NCBI GenBank assembly: GCA_027076245.1
Contig: JALTKC010000450.1
Coordinates: forward strand, 1-11,704
Direction: 5' to 3'
Length of the DNA: 11,704 nucleotides
Origin: Gammaproteobacteria bacterium
GTDB lineage: Bacteria; Pseudomonadota; Gammaproteobacteria; GRL18
Shown: piece by piece, positions 6,764 through 11,704 of the stretch
Layout of the letters: each line of letters starts with the position of its first letter
How positions within the stretch are numbered: the stretch's first letter is position 1
Position numbers and translations under genes: made by a program
Notes under the pieces: model-generated
The model's database searches: none
The model's input: the letters and a program-made list of their open reading frames with translations, nothing else
Told to the model about the DNA's origin: nothing

Positions 6764-7856
6764 TCCCGCCACTGTATCTGAATCTTTACTGACGGCCCGC
6801 TTATATCCCTGGCACCGGTCGCTCTGGCAGCAGTTAGCAGGCGATCAGTATAAGCTGGACAACTTTCCCCATGCCCTGTTATTAAGCGGTCTGGCCGGCA
6901 GCGGAAAAAAAGCTCTGGCTGCATATCTGGCTCAGACCTTAATGTGTCATGCACCGGTACAGGACTCTCAGAACGGTTCTCTGCAACCCTGCCTGCAGTG
7001 TCGCTCCTGTCAGTTATTTAATTTCGGCAATCATCCGGATCTGTTTTATCTCAGTACTCCTGATGATAAAAAAGTGATTCCGGTGGAAAGTGTCCGTGAT
7101 TTGATCCAGTGGACAGTATTAAGCAGTCAGTTGCTGCATAAAAAAGTGGTTATTATCGAACCGGCAGATGCCATGAATCAGAATGCCGCCAACAGCCTGT
7201 TAAAAACTCTGGAAGAGCCAGCAGCCAATACCGTCCTGATCCTGGTGACCAGTAAGAAACAGTCCTTACTTCCGACTATTCTCAGTCGCTGTCAGTCGAT
7301 TGATATTGCCCTGCCGGAACCTGCAATAGCCCGGCACTGGTTGCAGGAGCAGGGGATTGAACAGCCGGAGCTGATGCTGGCACTGGCGGCGGGTTCTCCA
7401 CTTAAAGCCTGTGATCTGGCCAATGAAAATGCCCAGGCTGTTCGTAAAATGGTATTGGATAGTATTTTACAGATTGCATCGGGCAGTGATGATCCGGTCA
7501 GTGCAGCAGAACAATTATTTAAATTGACCAGTAGCAAAAAGACTAAAACCGCCAAAAGCAAGGCAGGGCAAAACAATATATCGGCCAGTGCCTTTGATAT
7601 TATTTACTGGCTGGATTCTGCCTGGACTGATCTGGCCAGAATAAGCCAGTTACAGGCTTTAACTGATGCTCGCTCATTTATCAGTAATATTGATTATGAG
7701 CAGGACTTGCAACAATTATTAAATAGATTATACTTAAAAAAACTTTTGCAACTATCTGATTCAGTTAATAAAGCCTGGTATGAAATTCAGGGTTCGGTAA
7801 ATTTTAACCTGTTACTGGAAAAATTGCTGATTAACTGGAAAGATTGTCTTAAGTAA
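6756..7856 (+). CDS. holB: DNA polymerase III subunit delta prime
   Basis: HolB is the stator subunit of the clamp loader that places the sliding clamp on DNA. The protein has 366 residues from ATG 6756; a TTG at 6750 in the same frame is possible but less likely. The AAA+ fold shows YPWHRSLWQQL near the start, a P-loop-like GLAGSGKK (45-52), a four-cysteine zinc module (C64, C79, C82, C85), then GNHPD (91-95), AANSLLKTLEEP (144-155) and the SRC motif (177-179). A lysine-rich, probably disordered segment at about 259-272 separates the AAA+ part from the C-terminal helical collar domain. The tmk-holB-pilZ-tatD order is the usual gammaproteobacterial arrangement. Overlap with the tmk end suggests coupling. 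Confidence 0.93.
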   Translation: MSDPATVSESLLTARLYPWHRSLWQQLAGDQYKLDNFPHALLLSGLAGSGKKALAAYLAQTLMCHAPVQDSQNGSLQPCLQCRSCQLFNFGNHPDLFYLSTPDDKKVIPVESVRDLIQWTVLSSQLLHKKVVIIEPADAMNQNAANSLLKTLEEPAANTVLILVTSKKQSLLPTILSRCQSIDIALPEPAIARHWLQEQGIEQPELMLALAAGSPLKACDLANENAQAVRKMVLDSILQIASGSDDPVSAAEQLFKLTSSKKTKTAKSKAGQNNISASAFDIIYWLDSAWTDLARISQLQALTDARSFISNIDYEQDLQQLLNRLYLKKLLQLSDSVNKAWYEIQGSVNFNLLLEKLLINWKDCLK

Positions 7857-7871
7857 CCTATGATTTATAAT
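7844..7871 (+). promoter_or_regulatory. Candidate sigma-70 promoter for pilZ
   Basis: TTGTCT at 7844-7849 (four of six matches to TTGACA) and a perfect TATAAT at 7866-7871 are separated by 16 bases. The -35 lies in the last codons of holB and the -10 just after its stop, 66 bases before the pilZ ATG. This would let pilZ be transcribed independently of the housekeeping operon. It was identified by eye only. Confidence 0.5.
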
Positions 7872-7936
7872 CAAAAGAAAATATTCCGTATTTTTAGAAC
7901 AGAACAGTAGTTAGAACAGCAAAGAGTTTTTGTATT

Positions 7937-8290
7937 ATGATGCGTCCCGGTCAGGCCAGACAGAGTATTTTATCATTATCCATTAAGGACAAGAGTGCAC
8001 TGTATGCGGCTTATATGCCTTTTATTAAAAATGGCGGTCTGTTTATCCCCACCAATAAGCAATACAAACTCGGTGATGAAGTGTTTATGCTGCTCACTTT
8101 GCTGGATGAAAAAGAAAAATTACCCGTGGCTGGTACCATTGTCTGGATCACACCCACCGGTTCCCAGGGCAACCGTGCTGCCGGAGTTGGTGTGCAGTTC
8201 AGTGAACAGAATAATGGCCAGGCCCAGAAAAAAATTGAAAATTATCTGGCCGGTGCCTTACAGTCAGATCGGCCTACCCATACCATGTAA
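7937..8290 (+). CDS. pilZ: Type IV pilus assembly protein PilZ
   Basis: The 117-residue protein closely resembles the founding PilZ of Pseudomonas aeruginosa, including ILSLSIKDKSALYAAYMPFI, NGGLFIPTNK, YKLGDEVFML, AGTIVWITP, QGNRAAGVGVQF and the ending SDRPTHTM. In P. aeruginosa and Xanthomonas this protein is required for type IV pilus biogenesis and interacts with the FimX/PilB machinery. It keeps the six-stranded beta-barrel domain but lacks the c-di-GMP-binding residues: no RxxxR directly ahead of the barrel, and KNGG where the D/NxSxxG motif would be. It is therefore expected not to bind c-di-GMP itself. AAGAG at 7922-7926 lies ten bases before the first of two consecutive ATG codons. 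A pilus function implies type IV pilus genes elsewhere in the genome. Confidence 0.96.
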   Translation: MMRPGQARQSILSLSIKDKSALYAAYMPFIKNGGLFIPTNKQYKLGDEVFMLLTLLDEKEKLPVAGTIVWITPTGSQGNRAAGVGVQFSEQNNGQAQKKIENYLAGALQSDRPTHTM

Positions 8291-8314
8291 CCTTTCATAC
8301 TATGTTAAACCTGC

Positions 8315-8340
8315 GTCAAACGTGTTCTGACTGGTTTTTT
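8315..8340 (+). terminator. Weak candidate terminator after pilZ
   Basis: GTCAAA at 8315-8320 can pair with TTCTGAC at 8325-8331 (one C bulge, four-base loop), followed after three bases by six T residues at 8335-8340. The stem is short, so this is a tentative call. Confidence 0.3.
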
Positions 8341-8357
8341 ATCCGATCCTGAAATTC

Positions 8358-8366
8358 TGCTAAAAT
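8358..8366 (+). promoter_or_regulatory. Candidate extended -10 promoter for the tatD-like gene
   Basis: TGCTAAAAT combines an extended -10 TG with TAAAAT at 8361-8366, 31 bases ahead of the ATG at 8397. A matching -35 is poor (TTTATC at 8338-8343), as is common for extended -10 promoters. It was identified by eye. Confidence 0.4.
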
Positions 8367-8396
8367 AGCCTGTTTTAAATCTACAGGAACAATAAA

Positions 8397-9212
8397 ATGC
8401 CACAGGAACAGCCGCTGAAGTTTGTCGATTCGCATTGTCATCTGGATATGCTGGATCTGAATGACTTTGACCAGTCTATGGACAAGGTTATAGATCAGGC
8501 CAAAGCGCATAATGTTACCGACATGCTGAACATTTCAGTGGATCTGGACTCTTTTCCTCGTGTTCTGGCGACAGCAAAAGAGTATCCCAATGTCCATGCC
8601 TCGGTGGGTCTGCATCCCTGTCATGCGCCCGATACTATGGTCAGTATTAATGAACTGGTCAAACTGGCCAATGATCCCGATGTGATTGCCATTGGTGAAA
8701 CCGGGCTGGATTATTATATGAACGATGGTACCTGTCCCAGAGGGGAGAACTTTGAGTGGCAGAAACAGCGTTTTCGCACTCATATACAGGCTGGTATTGC
8801 TACTAACAAACCACTTATTATTCATACCCGCGATGCCAGAGAAGACACCCTTAAGATTCTGGAACAGGAAAATGCCAGCCAGTGCGGGGCTGTTATGCAT
8901 TGTTTTGTGGAAGATATTCCCACCGCTGAAAAAGCTCTGGAACTGGGCTTTTATATCTCTTTTTCCGGTATCGTCACCTTTAAAAATGCCCGTTCCATAC
9001 AGGAAGTGGCCGCCATGGTACCCGATGACCGGCTGTTAATAGAAACCGACTCACCATATCTGGCACCGGTACCGATGCGGGGCAAAAAAAACCAGCCGGC
9101 CTGGGTGTCCTATATTGCTGAATTTCTGTCTGAACTGAGAAGCTGCAGTACAGAACATATTGCCCGGATCACCCGGGATAATTATTTCCGATTGTTTAAT
9201 TTACCAACCTGA
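8397..9212 (+). CDS. TatD-family metal-dependent hydrolase (YcfH-like)
   Basis: This is a TIM-barrel member of the amidohydrolase superfamily; the family acts as Mg-dependent deoxyribonuclease, with the E. coli relatives TatD and YcfH. The 271 residues show the metal ligands in order: DSHCHLDM (H13, H15), IGETGLDYY (E101), IIHTRDA (H143), MHCF (H168) and IETDSPYLAP (D218), followed by the conserved RGKKNQP segment. The location after holB/pilZ corresponds to ycfH in E. coli and to the tatD-like gene of Pseudomonas, so it is probably the YcfH ortholog and not TatD proper. AGGA at 8385-8388 supports ATG 8397. The precise cellular substrate is unsettled for this subgroup. Confidence 0.94.
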   Translation: MPQEQPLKFVDSHCHLDMLDLNDFDQSMDKVIDQAKAHNVTDMLNISVDLDSFPRVLATAKEYPNVHASVGLHPCHAPDTMVSINELVKLANDPDVIAIGETGLDYYMNDGTCPRGENFEWQKQRFRTHIQAGIATNKPLIIHTRDAREDTLKILEQENASQCGAVMHCFVEDIPTAEKALELGFYISFSGIVTFKNARSIQEVAAMVPDDRLLIETDSPYLAPVPMRGKKNQPAWVSYIAEFLSELRSCSTEHIARITRDNYFRLFNLPT

Positions 9213-9236
9213 TCGATACAGTATGAGACTATAGCA

Positions 9237-10556
9237 GTGCAAACAACAACAAAAAATAAAAAATTGTTGAGGATCTCACTGCTGGCAACACTGGTCGGCC
9301 TGATGGCCGGAATACTGGTGACCCTGTTTCGCAAAGCCATTGAATTAAGTCAGTCCTGGCTGCTGCCTGGAGGAATTATCGGTAATTATGAAGTATTGCC
9401 AAACTGGCAGCGCTGGCTTCTGCCTGTTGCTGGTGCCATTATTCTGGGTTGGTGTTATGAACGGCTGCCGCCTGCCAGCCGCTCAGTGGGTATTGTACAC
9501 ATGCTCAATTATATGCGTTTTCGTAAACAGTCGCTGCCTTTTACCAATGCCGTAGTACAGTTTTTTGGTGGCCTGCTGGCCATTGTTTCCGGTCATTCGG
9601 TGGACAGGGAAGGGCCGGGCATTCATCTGGGTGCGGCAAATGCCGCTCTGGTGGGCAGGAAAATGGCACTGAGCCGGCATGAAGAATATCTTCTGGCCGC
9701 CGCCGGCGGTGCCGCTTCTATTGCAGCGGCTTTTAATACCCCCTTGGCCGGGGTGATTTTTGTTATCGAAGTCTTACGGGTCCGTTATAAAATTAATAAT
9801 ATTGTACCAATTATTATTGCATCGGTTATTGGTACTGTGATCAGCCGGCTGGTTTATGGCCAGAGTCCGGCCTTTGCAGTACCGGCATTGTCTATGGGTT
9901 CACTGGGTGAACTGCCGGTGATTGTAATAATGGGGGTTCTGATTGGTTTTCTGGCATCTGGTTTTATAAAGCTCAGTGCACTGACCGCAGAATTAAGCTA
10001 TCACTGGCGGCCTTTATATGCCTTTGTCCTTGCAGGGCTGATCACGGGCACCCTGGCGCAATGGGCACCGGAAATTATGGGCGTTAGTTATGATACCGTA
10101 GACAGGATCTTTCATAATGACTATGGCATACAGGCTCTGTTTATTCTGTTATTAGCCAAGCTGACCGCAACGGCCATATCTGTCGGTGTCCGCCTGCCCG
10201 GCGGTTTGATCGGTCCGTCCTTAATTATTGGGGGAGCCGTAGGCGGTATCAGTGAATTGCTGGTTCAGGCTTATTATCCCTTTTATCAGGGATCAGCCGG
10301 TTTCTATGCCATGATAGGCATGGTGGCCATGATGAGTGCTGTTCTGAGAGCCCCGCTGGCGGCTCTGGTGGCTTTAATGGAGCTGACCGGCAACCTGCAT
10401 ATTATCCTCCCAGGAATGATAGTTGTGGTGACAGCTGAAATCATCTCCAGAATGCTGATAGGCAATGTCTCAGCCTTTACCGCCTTATTAAAAGTACAGT
10501 TTAAACGAGAATCCCAGCAGGCCAGCAAGTCAACCGTCCGAACCCCTAAAACCTAA
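9237..10556 (+). CDS. ClC-family chloride channel/transporter homologue (GTG start)
   Basis: This is a 439-residue integral membrane protein of the ClC family, which moves Cl- as a channel or in exchange for H+ across the inner membrane. Many hydrophobic segments span residues 11-418. The gating-glutamate motif is DREGPGIH, with E125 matching E148 of E. coli ClcA. Other classic positions differ: the GSGIP segment appears as SVGIV (83-87), the internal proton glutamate position is V179 in VIEVLRVRYK, the GxFxP motif is GGLIGP (322-327), and the Cl--coordinating Tyr aligns with F414. Voltage_CLC family membership is clear; transport mode and ion are not. No CBS domains follow. The GTG start is weakly supported (no strong RBS; 24 bases after the tatD-like gene), suggesting cotranscription. 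It converges on the FlhB-like gene. Confidence 0.88.
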   Translation: MQTTTKNKKLLRISLLATLVGLMAGILVTLFRKAIELSQSWLLPGGIIGNYEVLPNWQRWLLPVAGAIILGWCYERLPPASRSVGIVHMLNYMRFRKQSLPFTNAVVQFFGGLLAIVSGHSVDREGPGIHLGAANAALVGRKMALSRHEEYLLAAAGGAASIAAAFNTPLAGVIFVIEVLRVRYKINNIVPIIIASVIGTVISRLVYGQSPAFAVPALSMGSLGELPVIVIMGVLIGFLASGFIKLSALTAELSYHWRPLYAFVLAGLITGTLAQWAPEIMGVSYDTVDRIFHNDYGIQALFILLLAKLTATAISVGVRLPGGLIGPSLIIGGAVGGISELLVQAYYPFYQGSAGFYAMIGMVAMMSAVLRAPLAALVALMELTGNLHIILPGMIVVVTAEIISRMLIGNVSAFTALLKVQFKRESQQASKSTVRTPKT

Positions 10557-10876
10557 AACCCCTTCGGTTTTTTTCCGGAAACAATATAAGCAAAAGCCAG
10601 TACTTCAGCTACGGCCTGATACAGGGTTTCCGGAATATCCTCATATAAATCCAGTTGAGACAGAAGGTTCGTCAGATCAGCATCTTCATGAACTGGTATA
10701 TTATGCTGTTGGGCCAGTTCCAGGATCTGTTCGGCAATTTCATTCTGCCCGGTAGCCGTCACCTGAGGAACCGGTCTGCTTCGGGATTCGTCATAATGCA
10801 GAGCAATAGCCTGTTTAATTATGCCGTCATCGGTTGTTGTTAACGCTTTTTCCTGTTTCAAATTACACCTGTTCAT
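10553..10876 (-). CDS. FlhB C-terminal-domain-like protein (type III export switch homologue)
   Basis: This 107-residue soluble protein resembles the cytoplasmic domain of FlhB/YscU, the substrate-specificity switch of flagellar and type III export. Recognisable parts are AIALHYDESRSRPVPQVTA, the following helix EIAEQILELAQQHNIPVHED, then LYEDIPETLYQAVAEVLAFAY. There are no membrane helices and no NPTH self-cleavage site: the position before ALHYD reads IKQAI. Stand-alone FlhB-like proteins of this kind occur widely in gammaproteobacteria beside a FliK-like gene, as here. ATG 10876 overlaps the upstream gene's end by 14 bases; a TTG at 10861, with AGG six bases before it and just after that gene's stop, is an alternative start. 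Its role is not established; a flagellar accessory function is an inference. Confidence 0.85.
   Translation of the reverse strand: MNRCNLKQEKALTTTDDGIIKQAIALHYDESRSRPVPQVTATGQNEIAEQILELAQQHNIPVHEDADLTNLLSQLDLYEDIPETLYQAVAEVLAFAYIVSGKKPKGF
10555..10574 (+). terminator. Short A-T-rich hairpin with T run at the clc end
   Basis: AAAACC (10555-10560), loop CCTTC, and GGTTTT (10566-10571) form a 6-bp stem running into T residues through 10574. It begins within the clc stop codon, so it could end clc transcription. Only two G-C pairs support the stem. A competing pairing, CCGAA 10538-10542 with TTCGG 10563-10567, is also possible. Confidence 0.4.
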
Positions 10877-11704
10877 CAATAATAAAAGGACTGTCCCGGT
10901 ATTCTTTTATAGCCTGCTCAGGGATGCCGTGAAAGGCTTTAAGCTGAGTAATATTAAAGCCGGCATCTGTCAGGCGTTCTTTAAGGTGGTAAAAGTTTTG
11001 CTGGAATAGCTGCTGAGCATGCTGTTCTTCAGTCCATACCTGAATACTCAGATCCAGTTTGTCCAGGGTCAGGTAAATTCTGACTCCGCCCAGACTTTCC
11101 AGATGAAAGGCCAGATTTACCGTCCAGATTTTATTGCCTTTCTGCTGTTCTTTCTGTTTTAACTGTTCACGGACTTTCAGCTGCAGAACTTCGGTCTGGT
11201 TATTATGGCGAAAGGGGATCTCAAAATTATAAAAAGCCTGATCACTGCTTTCTCTGCTCTGTAACTGAGTGCTGACAATACGGGCCAGGGCACCTTCCAG
11301 TTTATCCAGAATATGAGCCTGGATAACCAACGGGTTATTTAACAGGAAAAGGTTCAGTTCCGCTTTTACAGGTTTCTGAACCTGAGCATGGCTGACTTTA
11401 GCCGGTAATTCAAAAAATCGCTGTAGCTGGTTCTGTAGTTCCTGTAACTGAGTTTGAAGCATAGTATTATAGGCTGTGCCTGAAGCCGACAGGTTTTTAG
11501 GCAGCACCAGAGCCTCGCCATTCTGTAGAATAGTCTGTAACTGCAGCAAGCCGGCCTTGAAGTCTGTAGCAGGATTTCTGATACTGCTGGCAGCAGTAAG
11601 GCCTGAGCCCGTGGTACCGGCACGGGCCTGCTGTGCCAGAGCGTTTTCCAGAAACAGTCCTGAATCACGAACAGCCTGTTGCAGAGCCTTGCTATTGTCC
11701 AGTT
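10863..11704 (-). CDS. FliK-like hook-length-control-type protein, 5' end beyond the window (partial)
   Basis: The reverse-strand frame is open from the right edge to TAA at 10865-10863, giving 279 residues without an N-terminus. The TTG at 11549 is therefore not the start: upstream codons continue with family-like text such as VRDSGLFLENALAQQ. The protein is rich in Gln and Leu, with no membrane segment. The C-terminal part, about residues 190-260 of the visible protein, resembles the FliK/Flg_hook domain (NLAFHLESLGGVRIYLTL, then LSIQVWTEEQ and HLKERLTDAGFNI). FliK measures hook length and triggers the FlhB switch. Here it is followed by an FlhB-like gene with a 14-bp overlap, so the two are probably coupled and may act together. 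No other flagellar gene is visible, so it may be an accessory paralogue and not the main FliK. Confidence 0.8.
   Translation of the reverse strand, partial: LDNSKALQQAVRDSGLFLENALAQQARAGTTGSGLTAASSIRNPATDFKAGLLQLQTILQNGEALVLPKNLSASGTAYNTMLQTQLQELQNQLQRFFELPAKVSHAQVQKPVKAELNLFLLNNPLVIQAHILDKLEGALARIVSTQLQSRESSDQAFYNFEIPFRHNNQTEVLQLKVREQLKQKEQQKGNKIWTVNLAFHLESLGGVRIYLTLDKLDLSIQVWTEEQHAQQLFQQNFYHLKERLTDAGFNITQLKAFHGIPEQAIKEYRDSPFIIDEQV

Noticed and set aside
6750..7856. holB starting at TTG 6750
   Set aside because: ATG 6756 lies two codons later in the same frame and gives a normal N-terminus; TTG has no better ribosome-binding site.
7995..8330. Second forward open frame overlapping pilZ
   Set aside because: It is a different frame over a nearly invariant pilZ and has no family-like features.
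10553..10879. FlhB-like gene beginning at TTG 10879
   Set aside because: An ATG follows at 10876; the TTG adds one residue and has no supporting ribosome-binding site.
10863..11549. FliK-like gene beginning at TTG 11549
   Set aside because: The frame stays open with family-like residues to the window edge, so the gene is 5'-partial and 11549 is internal.
1..11704. Mobile elements, CRISPR arrays, tRNA or rRNA genes, phage or defence genes
   Set aside because: No transposase-like or phage-like reading frame, spaced direct repeats, cloverleaf or rRNA signature was seen; the gene content is conserved housekeeping.

Overview
The window reads as a chromosomal segment of a gammaproteobacterium of moderate GC (mid-40s percent by eye). 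This rests on two things: the gene order fabD-fabG-acpP-fabF-(pabB)-pabC-mltG-tmk-holB-pilZ-tatD, which matches the arrangement I know from Pseudomonas-type genomes (E. coli keeps most of it), and on proteins such as PilZ and FabG that closely resemble their Pseudomonas and E. coli counterparts. The genus cannot be fixed from the sequence. The type IV pilus PilZ and the flagellar-type FlhB-like/FliK-like pair suggest a motile or surface-active bacterium.

Layout. Positions 1-2552 hold the fatty-acid synthesis core: the last codons of fabD, fabG, an acyl carrier protein gene (acpP) that breaks off after about 25 recognisable codons, and an intact fabF with a TTG start. Positions 2652-5099 hold both halves of p-aminobenzoate synthesis side by side, pabB and pabC. 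pabC overlaps mltG (peptidoglycan chain-length lytic transglycosylase), which abuts tmk (thymidylate kinase), which overlaps holB (DNA polymerase III delta prime). pilZ follows with its own probable promoter, then a tatD-family nuclease (ycfH-like), then a ClC-type chloride transporter/channel homologue. On the opposite strand, converging on the ClC gene, are a small FlhB C-terminal-domain-like protein and a FliK-like protein that runs off the right edge.

How the genes work together. FabG and FabF act on acyl-ACP, and FabD (only its end is here) loads malonyl onto ACP. PabB and PabC turn chorismate into p-aminobenzoate for folate, which is needed for dTMP synthesis; Tmk then phosphorylates dTMP to dTDP, and HolB is part of the clamp loader that uses the resulting DNA precursors. 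MltG sets glycan strand length. The grouping is a conserved growth-related housekeeping cluster. FlhB-like and FliK-like are probably a co-transcribed pair.

I see no mobile element, CRISPR array, tRNA or rRNA, and no clear new multi-gene system. The strongest anomaly is the broken acpP, which lacks the phosphopantetheine serine and most of the four-helix fold although it sits at the canonical acpP locus. Also notable are a divergent ClC protein lacking several classic functional residues, an 18-bp tandem repeat inside pabB, an Ala at the position of the E. coli PabB active-site lysine, and an FlhB-like protein without the self-cleavage motif.
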